From assembly GCA_018656255.1 (NCBI GenBank), contig JABHYI010000229.1, positions 1 through 9,210 of the forward strand: a DNA stretch of 9,210 nucleotides. Direction: 5' to 3'. Both the position numbers and the translations under genes were made by a program. Shown here piece by piece: positions 1 to 5,653 of the stretch. The notes under the pieces are model-generated. The model saw only the letters and a list, made by a program, of their open reading frames with translations, was not told the DNA's origin and did not search any database. The stretch is from Bacteroidota bacterium (lineage in GTDB: Bacteria; Bacteroidota; Bacteroidia; Flavobacteriales; Flavobacteriaceae). Each line of letters starts with the position of its first letter. Within the stretch, counting starts at the first letter, position 1.

Positions 1-13
1 AGAAAAAATTACC

Positions 14-21
14 TATTTTTG
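14..21 (+). promoter_or_regulatory. -7 promoter element of bioB
   Basis: TATTTTTG fits the Bacteroidota -7 consensus TAnnTTTG. Only four bases (AATC) separate it from the bioB ATG, so transcription would start at or within a few bases of the start codon. The -33 region lies outside the window and cannot be checked. Confidence 0.55.
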
Positions 22-25
22 AATC

Positions 26-1114
26 ATGATGCAGACAAAACATAACTGGACCAAAGAAGAGATTTTAGCCATTTACAATAAGCCCATGATGGAATTATTG
101 TACGATGCTGCAACTGTTCATAGGGCAAACCATAACCCTAATCAAGTACAGGTTTCTACCTTGCTTTCTATAAAGACAGGAGGTTGCCCAGAAGATTGCG
201 GGTATTGCCCACAAGCGGCGAGATACCACACAGATATAGAGGGAAATGATTTAATGAGTGTTAGCCAAGTAAAAGCGCAGGCATTAAGAGCGAAATCTAG
301 CGGCTCGTCACGCGTTTGTATGGGAGCTGCATGGAGAAATGTAAAAGATGGACCAGAGTTTGACAGTGTTTTGGAGATGGTACGCACCATCAATAAGCTA
401 GATATGGAGGTATGTTGTACCCTTGGTATGATTACAGAAAATCAAGCTATGCGTTTGGCAGAAGCTGGTTTGTACGCCTACAACCATAACCTTGATACCA
501 GTGAAGATTATTATAAAGATGTCATTTCTACCAGAGCATTTAAAGACAGATTAGATACCATAGAAAATGTACGCAAAACAAATGTAACGGTTTGCAGTGG
601 TGGTATTATTGGTATGGGAGAAGCCATTGAAGATAGAGCAGGAATGTTGGTGGCTTTAGCTAGTTTAAGCCCGCAGCCAGAAAGCACACCTATAAATGCT
701 TTAGTTCCTGTAGAGGGAACTCCAATGGAGGAAATAGCTCCTGTATCTATTTGGGAAATGATACGCATGGTAGCCACTACCCGTATTGTGCTTCCTAACA
801 CACAGGTGCGTTTATCTGCAGGTAGAACACAAATGTCTCAAGAGGGGCAAGCAATGTGCTTCTTTGCAGGGGCAAATTCTATTTTTGCTGGAGACAAATT
901 GTTAACAACACCAAATCCAGATGTGCACGAGGATATGAAACTCTTTGAGCTTCTGGGATTACAGCCCATGAAACCTTTTGTAAAGAAAGACCAACCACAA
1001 TCCGTAGAGGCGCAATACTCTAAGTATAAAGACCAAGCAGAAAAACCAAAATGGACTCGTCCAGATCATAAAATAGAGCGTAACGAGCTTGCCAAAGCAA
1101 AAGCAAAACTATAG
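26..1114 (+). CDS. bioB: biotin synthase BioB
   Basis: Radical-SAM enzyme that inserts sulfur into dethiobiotin, the last step of biotin synthesis, in the cytoplasm. The 362-residue protein has the [4Fe-4S] motif CxxxCxxC at C54, C58 and C61 (CPEDCGYCPQ). The ligands of the auxiliary [2Fe-2S] cluster are all present: C98 (RVCMGAAWRN), C130 (VCCTLG), C190 (VCSGGI) and R262 (VRLSAGR), matching E. coli C97, C128, C188 and R260. NHNLDTS and LLTTPNP are further family signatures. Length is slightly above the E. coli enzyme because of a lysine-rich C-terminal tail (about 335-362). Two ATG codons stand in tandem at 26 and 29. The -7 box ends at 21, so either could be used. No other bio gene is in the window, so it appears to be transcribed alone or as the first visible gene. 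It converges on recX with a 13-base gap. Confidence 0.97.
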   Translation: MMQTKHNWTKEEILAIYNKPMMELLYDAATVHRANHNPNQVQVSTLLSIKTGGCPEDCGYCPQAARYHTDIEGNDLMSVSQVKAQALRAKSSGSSRVCMGAAWRNVKDGPEFDSVLEMVRTINKLDMEVCCTLGMITENQAMRLAEAGLYAYNHNLDTSEDYYKDVISTRAFKDRLDTIENVRKTNVTVCSGGIIGMGEAIEDRAGMLVALASLSPQPESTPINALVPVEGTPMEEIAPVSIWEMIRMVATTRIVLPNTQVRLSAGRTQMSQEGQAMCFFAGANSIFAGDKLLTTPNPDVHEDMKLFELLGLQPMKPFVKKDQPQSVEAQYSKYKDQAEKPKWTRPDHKIERNELAKAKAKL

Positions 1115-1127
1115 TATATAATTACAA

Positions 1128-1610
1128 TTAGTTGTTTGTAAGGCCTCGAAGTCTTTCAAAAATCATAGCAGATTCCCATCCACGATACAGGAGGTAATCT
1201 GCTATTTTTTTTCTTTTTTTTTGTCCATCGGGCTCTCCAGAGAGTTGGGCAACTCTTTTTTCAAACAAAACATCAAAGGTGTCTAGGTATTCGTTTTGTG
1301 GGATTTCTTTTAGGGCCAGTTTGAGATTATATGCAGAAATATTACGCATTTTTAATTCTCGTGTAATTCTATTTCTTCCCCATTTTTTTTGTCTAAATTT
1401 TCCACGAGCAAAGGCCTGTGCAAATCGAGTTTCGTTTAAAAAATTATGGGCCAGTAAATGACCAATAATTTCGTCAATGGCCTGAGGAATCATGCGCATC
1501 TCCCGAAGCTTTTTAGTTACTTCTTGATGGCAACGCTCTTGGTAGACACAGTATTTTTCAATACTTCTTTTTGCCTGCTGTAGGGTATATGTTTTGTGGG
1601 TGAAACTCAT
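1128..1610 (-). CDS. recX: regulatory protein RecX
   Basis: Small, mostly helical protein that binds RecA and restrains its filament and strand-exchange activity. With the ATG at 1610 it has 160 residues, normal for RecX. Visible family features are the N-terminal helix with KTYTLQQAKRSIEKYC, then NFLNETRFAQAFARGKF and KKWGRNRITRELK (about 56-87), the conserved core of RecX, and a C-terminal helical repeat ending in YLLYRGW. An in-frame TTG at 1622 would add four residues, but it lies inside a good -7 promoter box, so the ATG at 1610 is preferred. A lysine/arginine run (QKKRKK) comes from an A/T homopolymer-rich stretch near 1205-1225. recA is not in the window. The gene converges on bioB, and no clear terminator is visible between them. 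Confidence 0.93.
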   Translation of the reverse strand: MSFTHKTYTLQQAKRSIEKYCVYQERCHQEVTKKLREMRMIPQAIDEIIGHLLAHNFLNETRFAQAFARGKFRQKKWGRNRITRELKMRNISAYNLKLALKEIPQNEYLDTFDVLFEKRVAQLSGEPDGQKKRKKIADYLLYRGWESAMIFERLRGLTNN

Positions 1611-1619
1611 AACAGGATT

Positions 1620-1627
1620 CAAAAATA
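1620..1627 (-). promoter_or_regulatory. -7 promoter element of recX
   Basis: Read on the minus strand this is TATTTTTG, a match to TAnnTTTG, ending nine bases before the ATG at 1610. No TTG is seen at the -33 distance, so the match is partial. It decides the recX start: the upstream TTG candidate is the TTG of this box. Confidence 0.5.
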
Positions 1628-1683
1628 CATTTAAAAATAGTGACGCAGATCTTTTTTGAAGCTAGAAAAAAAACTTTTAAAGC

Positions 1684-1720
1684 AAAAAAAAACCCTCCTT
1701 TGCAAAAGCAAAGAAGGGTT
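1684..1720 (-). terminator. intrinsic terminator of rng
   Basis: On the minus strand, AACCCTTCTTTGC and GCAAAGGAGGGTT form a 13-base-pair stem with one G-U pair around a TTTT loop, followed at once by a run of seven T (nine counting the two at the stem foot). It begins four bases after the rng stop codon. The T run exists only in the minus direction, so it serves rng and not recX or bioB. Confidence 0.92.
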
Positions 1721-1724
1721 ATGG

Positions 1725-3266
1725 TTATTTCAGTCTATCACCGTTCTTGTCATAGAAGTGATATTCTAGATACGTGTAAGCATCTCTTGGTTGTATTTTC
1801 ACCCATTTTTTATGCTCCATAAACCATTTATGGCGCATAGATGGAAAACCTTCTTTTAAAAAGGCTGCTATAAAAGGATGTGTAATTAATGTTATATCCT
1901 TATAGTCTTTGTTGAAAAGCCTTTTGAGCTCCTCGGTAATCTTTTGTACCACCACAATAGGCGCTTCTATCTCACCAATTTCACCCCCCGGGGCTTCTTC
2001 ACTGGTTTTGATATTCATTTCTGGCCTAACGCGTTGGCGTGTAATTTGTATCAACCCAAATTTACTTGGAGGTAGGATTTTGTGTTTAGCTCTGTCGTTT
2101 TTCATTTCCTCACGAAGATGATCAAACAGCTTTTTACGATTGGCAGCATTTGCCATATCAATAAAGTCAACCACTATAATTCCTCCCATATCCCTAAGAC
2201 GTAATTGTCTTGCCACCTCACTGGCAGCAATAATATTGACCTCTAGGGCAGTATCTTCTTGGTTCTTGCTTTTTGTACTACGATTACCACTGTTCACGTC
2301 TATAACGTGCATGGCTTCTGTATGTTCAATCACCAAATAGGTTCCTTTGGAACTTGAAACAGTTCTTCCAAAGCTTGTTTTAATTTGTCTTTCAATACCA
2401 TGTTTTTCATACATTGGTATTTTGGAGTCATAAAACTTAACGATACCTTCTTTACCAGGTGCAATTTCTTGCACATAATCTTTTATTTGTAAATACAGGG
2501 TTTCATCATCAATATGAATGGCCGAGAATTGGTCATTAAAAACATCTCGTATCATAGAGGCGCCCCTATTTAGCTCACTTAGCACCTTACTTGGGTGGTG
2601 AGCACCTTGTAGCTTTTTGCACATCGCTGTCCAGCGATCTACTAGACCTTGTAAGTCTTTATCCAGTTCTGCTACTTTTTTGCCTTCTGCTACTGTTCGT
2701 ATAATAACACCAAATCCTTTAGGTCTTATGCTTGTGATTAAGCGTTTCAACCTATCTTTTTCTTCACGACTTTCTATTTTTTGAGAAACAGAAATACGAT
2801 CAGAAAAAGGAACCAAAACAATATAACGGCCAGCTATAGATAGCTCACTGCTTATACGAGGTCCTTTTGTGGAAATGGGTTCTTTTACTACTTGTACCAG
2901 AATAGATTGATTGGATTTTATGGCACTGTTAATGCCTCCATTTTTATCAATCTCCTTTTCAAATGGGAAATCTTTTAAAGAATACTCTTTAAGTTTACCT
3001 GTGCTTACACGTTTTACAAACTTCAACAAAGAAGCTACTTTAGGTCCTAGATCATGATAGTGTAAAAAACCATCTTTTTCATAACCAACATTGACAAATG
3101 CGGCGTTAAGACCTGGCATACTTTTGCGAATTTTAGCGAGAAATACATCTCCAACCGCAAAATTGTTTGCTTCTTCTTCTTTGTTTAGCTCGATGAGTCT
3201 TCCATCTTTTAAAAGAGCAAAATCAACTTCTTGTGAACTGGATCTAATAAATAATTCGTAGTTCAC
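1725..3266 (-). CDS. rng: ribonuclease G/E family endoribonuclease
   Basis: Endoribonuclease that cuts single-stranded RNA in rRNA maturation and mRNA decay. The 513-residue protein starts at GTG and has the RNase E/G catalytic core but no long RNase E scaffold tail, so it is RNase G-sized. An S1 domain (about 37-130, with FAVGDVFLAKI and GLNAAFVNVG) is followed by a 5'-sensor region (IIRT at 188-191). The catalytic aspartates are D323 (VIDVNSGN) and D367 (VVDFIDM), equivalent to E. coli D303 and D346, then comes FGLIQITRQRVRPE. The CPxC zinc-link that usually follows is absent, and the whole protein has one cysteine (C216). The GTG is preferred because MNYELFIRSS begins like family members. 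ATG-TAA lies just upstream, out of frame. A strong terminator closes the gene. It is preceded by a structured, about 250-base non-coding stretch and is therefore probably transcribed separately from hup. Confidence 0.95.
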   Translation of the reverse strand: MNYELFIRSSSQEVDFALLKDGRLIELNKEEEANNFAVGDVFLAKIRKSMPGLNAAFVNVGYEKDGFLHYHDLGPKVASLLKFVKRVSTGKLKEYSLKDFPFEKEIDKNGGINSAIKSNQSILVQVVKEPISTKGPRISSELSIAGRYIVLVPFSDRISVSQKIESREEKDRLKRLITSIRPKGFGVIIRTVAEGKKVAELDKDLQGLVDRWTAMCKKLQGAHHPSKVLSELNRGASMIRDVFNDQFSAIHIDDETLYLQIKDYVQEIAPGKEGIVKFYDSKIPMYEKHGIERQIKTSFGRTVSSSKGTYLVIEHTEAMHVIDVNSGNRSTKSKNQEDTALEVNIIAASEVARQLRLRDMGGIIVVDFIDMANAANRKKLFDHLREEMKNDRAKHKILPPSKFGLIQITRQRVRPEMNIKTSEEAPGGEIGEIEAPIVVVQKITEELKRLFNKDYKDITLITHPFIAAFLKEGFPSMRHKWFMEHKKWVKIQPRDAYTYLEYHFYDKNGDRLK

Positions 3267-3267
3267 G

Positions 3268-3273
3268 TTACAT
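3268..3273 (-). promoter_or_regulatory. ATG-TAA start-stop before the rng GTG
   Basis: On the minus strand an ATG is followed at once by TAA, and one base later comes the GTG start of rng. This is the shortest possible upstream reading frame, and the better start codon of the two belongs to it. Ribosomes stalling or re-initiating here could modulate rng translation. The sequence arrangement is certain. The function is inference and chance occurrence is possible. Confidence 0.35.
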
Positions 3274-3281
3274 TAATTTAT

Positions 3282-3330
3282 ATCCGCTGTTAGCAAGGGC
3301 ACTATTGCCGTTTGCCTCCAACAGATGGAT
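3282..3330 (-). promoter_or_regulatory. long interrupted hairpin in the rng leader
   Basis: Four paired blocks nest around a four-base loop (CTAT on the plus strand, 3302-3305): GGCA/TGCC (3298-3301 with 3306-3309), GCAA/TTGC (3293-3296 with 3312-3315), CTGTT/AACAG (3287-3291 with 3320-3324) and ATCC/GGAT (3282-3285 with 3327-3330). This makes 17 pairs with small internal loops. It ends about 15 bases before the rng GTG and has no T run, so it is not a terminator. Together with two further inverted repeats upstream it suggests a folded 5' leader, perhaps for autoregulation as in E. coli rne. Confidence 0.5.
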
Positions 3331-3348
3331 TAAACAATAATTGTCACA

Positions 3349-3399
3349 GGTTTTTTTGTAATTCTGAAATCTAATTTGCATTAAATATCAGAAAAAACC
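3349..3399. repeat. imperfect inverted repeat upstream of rng
   Basis: GGTTTTTT (3349-3356) pairs with AAAAAACC (3392-3399), and inside it CTGA (3364-3367) pairs with TCAG (3388-3391). The arms are separated by a seven-base bulge on one side. The outer helix is mostly A-T. It lies between the other two inverted repeats of the rng leader. It could be part of the same fold, or partly chance in AT-rich DNA. Confidence 0.35.
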
Positions 3400-3403
3400 C
3401 GGA

Positions 3404-3447
3404 GAAATGCTAGTATAATAAAAGGTAATTTATACAACTAGTATTTC
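3404..3447. repeat. 11-base inverted repeat upstream of rng
   Basis: GAAATGCTAGT (3404-3414) faces ACTAGTATTTC (3437-3447), matching at 10 of 11 positions. In a plus-strand transcript the odd position is a G-U pair. In a minus-strand transcript it is an A-C mismatch. The 22-base spacer contains AAAAGGTA, which on the minus strand reads TACCTTTT, one base off the -7 consensus. The repeat could therefore be an operator around an rng promoter instead of an RNA fold. No function is assigned. Confidence 0.4.
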
Positions 3448-3500
3448 ATTTTCAAAGAACTTAACTACGGAACATTATTGAAAACCCCGTAGGTACTTAA

Positions 3501-3529
3501 AAGAAAAAAGTAGTTTATAACTACTTTTT
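3501..3529 (-). terminator. intrinsic terminator overlapping a stop codon
   Basis: On the minus strand AAAAAGTAGTT and AACTACTTTTT form a perfect 11-base-pair stem around a three-base loop, continued by a T-rich tail (TCTTTT). The 5' arm is made of the last two lysine codons (AAA AAG) and the TAG stop of the 29-codon gene plus two bases, so coding and termination signals are merged. It would end the hup transcript before the rng region. The stem is AT-rich, so efficiency is uncertain. Confidence 0.75.
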
Positions 3530-3610
3530 CTTGTGACGGTTAGCGCGTCTTCTCTTCTTACGCTTGTGCGTAGCTACCTTATGTCTTTTTCTTTTTTTAC
3601 CACTTGGCAT
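3521..3610 (-). CDS. 29-residue basic AURKAIP1/COX24-type ribosomal peptide
   Basis: The ORF reads ATG to TAG and encodes a peptide beginning MPSGKKRKRHKVATHKRKKR and ending NRHKKK. Of 29 residues, 17 are Lys or Arg and 3 are His. It resembles the short AURKAIP1/COX24-domain proteins annotated throughout Bacteroidota, the family of mitochondrial small-subunit protein mS38, and it is similar in kind to mycobacterial bS22, which sits in the ribosomal small subunit. Role by family: a small rRNA-binding protein of the ribosome. That is inference from composition and similarity, not shown here. It lies 42 bases behind hup on the same strand, probably in the same transcript, and its stop codon is inside the terminator stem. 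It is too short for ordinary gene finders. The start is fixed by the MPSGKK N-terminus. Confidence 0.85.
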   Translation of the reverse strand: MPSGKKRKRHKVATHKRKKRRRANRHKKK

Positions 3611-3652
3611 ATTTGATGGTTTTATGGAGCCCTAAAAATAAGGCAATTAATA

Positions 3653-3943
3653 TTATTTTACTTCAACGTTTGTTTTTACACTCTCAACAAACACTTTCGC
3701 CGGCTTAAAGGCTGGAATGTTGTGTGCTGGTATTTTGATCGTAGTGTTTTTTGAAATATTACGACCCGTTTTTTCTGCTCTAGTCTTGATAATAAAGCTT
3801 CCAAAACCTCTAAGGTAAACATTGTCTCCACCTTCTAATGAAGTTTTTACCTCTTTCATAAATGTTTCTACAGTAGCTTGAACATCTCCTTTTTCCATTC
3901 CTAGTTTCTCTGAAATCTTAGCTACGATATCTGCTTTAGTCAT
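3653..3943 (-). CDS. hup: HU-family DNA-binding protein
   Basis: Histone-like dimeric protein that binds and bends DNA and helps organise the nucleoid. It has 96 residues against 90 for E. coli HU. The N-terminal helical part begins MTKADIVAKISEKLG. The family signature spans about 46-73 (GFGSFIIKTRAEKTGRN onward), and the beta-arm and C-terminal helix (IPAFKPAKVFVESVK) follow. It aligns without gaps to E. coli HU through the arm, but position 63, the proline that intercalates into DNA, is isoleucine here (GRNIS in place of GRNPQ). The nearest proline is P72. The C-terminus is six residues longer (TNVEVK). A full -33/-7 promoter lies 43 bases upstream, divergent from mutY. The 29-residue basic protein follows on the same strand. 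Confidence 0.95.
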   Translation of the reverse strand: MTKADIVAKISEKLGMEKGDVQATVETFMKEVKTSLEGGDNVYLRGFGSFIIKTRAEKTGRNISKNTTIKIPAHNIPAFKPAKVFVESVKTNVEVK

Positions 3944-3985
3944 GTGTTTCTTTTTTTAATGTAAGTAATCAATTTTTCAAGACGG

Positions 3986-4019
3986 CAAATATAAGAATTT
4001 TAAAATCAATATATCAAAA
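3986..4019 (-). promoter_or_regulatory. promoter of hup
   Basis: On the minus strand TTTTG (4019-4015) lies 21 bases before TATATTTG (3993-3986). Both boxes and the spacing fit the Bacteroidota consensus TTTG and TAnnTTTG. The expected start of transcription is near 3980, giving a leader of roughly 35-40 bases. It is back to back with the mutY promoter. Confidence 0.75.
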
Positions 4020-4051
4020 CGTAATGCATTAAAATATAATTACATAAAAGC

Positions 4052-4059
4052 TACCTTTG
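4052..4059 (+). promoter_or_regulatory. -7 promoter element of mutY
   Basis: TACCTTTG matches TAnnTTTG and ends four bases before the mutY ATG (4064), so the transcript would be leaderless or nearly so. No TTG is visible at the -33 distance. The identical octamer lies upstream of ssb. Confidence 0.6.
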
Positions 4060-4063
4060 TGAT

Positions 4064-5128
4064 ATGAAAGAAACTTTGGATTTTTTTGCTAAAAATCTCA
4101 TTGATTGGTACTTAGATAATAAACGTGATCTCCCCTGGAGAAGCACCAAAGACCCCTATTTTATTTGGTTATCTGAAATTATTTTGCAGCAAACTCGGGT
4201 GGCACAAGGAACCCCTTATTATTTGGCATTTACAAGCGCCTTTCCAGATGTCAAATCACTTGCTGGGGCGCCTCAAGAAAAGGTGCTAAAACTATGGCAA
4301 GGCCTGGGGTATTATTCTCGTGCAAGAAATCTTCATACGGCAGCCAAATATATAGTCAGTGAGCTAAGTGGTGAGTTTCCTGACACCTATGAAGGCCTTC
4401 TAGATCTAAAAGGGGTGGGAGATTATACGGCAAGCGCCGTAGGTTCCATATGTTTTGATTTGCCCACTGCCGTTGTAGATGGTAATGTGTACAGGGTTTT
4501 ATCACGGCTTTTTGGAATTGCCACTCCAATTAACACTACCCAAGGAGTTAAAGATTTTAAAGCCTTAGCTCAGCAGCTTTTAGACACCTCTAATTCAGGG
4601 ACCTATAATCAGGCTTTAATGGAGTTTGGTGCTCGCTTTTGTGTACCTCAAAATCCTAGCTGTGAGCAGTGTATTTTTCAATATAAATGTGATGCTTATA
4701 AAAACAAGCAAGTAGCAAACCTTCCGGTGAAGCTGAAAAAATTAAAAATTAAAAAAAGATATTTTAATTATATCGTGGTACTCTCCAAGGAGCATCAAAC
4801 CATTTTACGCCAGCGCACCAATAAAGGGATTTGGCAGCAGTTATATGAGTTTCCGCTTGTAGAAACCCAAAAAGAGGTAGATCAAAGCCAGCTTCAAGAA
4901 GCGCCGCAATGTGTTGAAATTTTAACAACAAACGCTATTGACTCTTTAACGTTGTACCAAGAAAAATCTGTGATACACAAGCTTTCTCACCAACATCTTT
5001 ATACGCGTTTTTGGATTGCTGAAACTAAAAGTAAATTACCTCAAGGGGTGCCCATTGAGAAGATAGACCATTATGCGGTGCCGGTGTTGATAAGTAACTT
5101 TATTTCAGAGTTTGAGGGTTTTAAATAA
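4064..5128 (+). CDS. mutY: A/G-specific adenine glycosylase MutY
   Basis: Base-excision repair enzyme that removes adenine paired with 8-oxoguanine. The 354 residues are the usual length. The catalytic glutamate is E38 (WLSEIILQQT), and the helix-hairpin-helix is LKGVGDYTASAV (115-126) followed by the catalytic D139 (VVDGNVYRVL). The [4Fe-4S] ligands C193-x6-C200-x2-C203-x5-C209 are complete. After the LPVK linker comes a NUDIX-like C-terminal domain that recognises 8-oxoG, with GIWQQLYEFP (255-264) and the LSHQHL loop (S308-H309). All key residues are present, so it should be active. The start is set by the -7 box four bases upstream. It is divergent from hup. ssb follows 63 bases later with its own promoter-like element and no clear terminator between, so partial co-transcription is possible. 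Confidence 0.97.
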   Translation: MKETLDFFAKNLIDWYLDNKRDLPWRSTKDPYFIWLSEIILQQTRVAQGTPYYLAFTSAFPDVKSLAGAPQEKVLKLWQGLGYYSRARNLHTAAKYIVSELSGEFPDTYEGLLDLKGVGDYTASAVGSICFDLPTAVVDGNVYRVLSRLFGIATPINTTQGVKDFKALAQQLLDTSNSGTYNQALMEFGARFCVPQNPSCEQCIFQYKCDAYKNKQVANLPVKLKKLKIKKRYFNYIVVLSKEHQTILRQRTNKGIWQQLYEFPLVETQKEVDQSQLQEAPQCVEILTTNAIDSLTLYQEKSVIHKLSHQHLYTRFWIAETKSKLPQGVPIEKIDHYAVPVLISNFISEFEGFK

Positions 5129-5162
5129 ATGGTTTTTTTAACTATATTTAGTTTTCAAAAAG

Positions 5163-5170
5163 TACCTTTG
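5163..5170 (+). promoter_or_regulatory. -7 promoter element of ssb
   Basis: TACCTTTG is a full match to TAnnTTTG, identical to the mutY box, and lies 21 bases before the ssb ATG. No TTG stands at the -33 distance in this T-rich stretch. It would give a leader of about 15 bases and drive ssb-gldE-gldD. Confidence 0.6.
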
Positions 5171-5191
5171 CATACTTAAAATAAACAACAC

Positions 5192-5632
5192 ATGAGCGGC
5201 ACAATTAATAAAGTAATGTTGATAGGACATACAGGAGATGAAGTAAAAATGCATTATTTTGAAGGAGGAAACAGCATTGGCCGTTTTCCTTTAGCAACCA
5301 ATGAAACATATACCAACCGCACTACCGGTGAGCGTGTAAATAATACTGAGTGGCACAACATAGTGGTGCGCAATAAAGCAGCAGAGGTGTGCGAAAAGTA
5401 TCTTAAAAAAGGGGACAAGGTGTATATAGAAGGACGTCTTAAAACCCGTAAATGGCAAGATGAAAAAGGATTAGACCGTTACTCCACAGAAATACAGTGT
5501 ACAGAGTTTACTTTCTTGACTCCCAAAGCAGAGGGTAGTGCACCACAACAGCCAACAGCTCAAGTGGCTCAAGCCCCAGAGAGTACCCCCGTGCAAGCAC
5601 CTCAAACACAAGAGGACGACTTGCCCTTTTAA
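5192..5632 (+). CDS. ssb: single-stranded DNA-binding protein SSB
   Basis: Binds single-stranded DNA during replication, recombination and repair, and recruits partners through its tail. The 146 residues divide into an N-terminal OB-fold (about 1-112, with NKVMLIGHTGDEV, GRFPLATNETY, EWHNIVVRNKAAE, GDKVYIEGRLKTRKWQD), a Gln/Pro/Ala-rich flexible linker (about 113-140) and the acidic tip EDDLPF that binds partner proteins. The tip is intact. The Bacteroidota-type start MSGTINKVMLIG supports the ATG at 5192, which follows an A-rich leader with no Shine-Dalgarno sequence. gldE begins 21 bases downstream in the same reading frame. Confidence 0.97.
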   Translation: MSGTINKVMLIGHTGDEVKMHYFEGGNSIGRFPLATNETYTNRTTGERVNNTEWHNIVVRNKAAEVCEKYLKKGDKVYIEGRLKTRKWQDEKGLDRYSTEIQCTEFTFLTPKAEGSAPQQPTAQVAQAPESTPVQAPQTQEDDLPF

Positions 5633-5653
5633 GTAGTAACCAACTCAACGATT

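Noticed and set aside
142..801. Two minus-strand open frames (393-142 and 801-511) inside bioB
   Set aside because: They oppose a complete bioB with all cluster ligands and show no family features; they are shadows of the coding frame.
1105..1133. Possible two-way terminator between bioB and recX (AACTA with TAGTT)
   Set aside because: Only five A/T-rich pairs around a 17-base loop and no proper T run in either direction.
1201..1225. Long T runs inside recX as a phase-variation tract
   Set aside because: The runs are interrupted by C and encode lysine/arginine in an intact frame; A/T runs of this size are expected in such AT-rich DNA.
3465..3492. Inverted repeat CTACGG/CCGTAG upstream of rng
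   Set aside because: Six pairs around a 16-base loop; too short to separate from chance, although it lies beside the other repeats.
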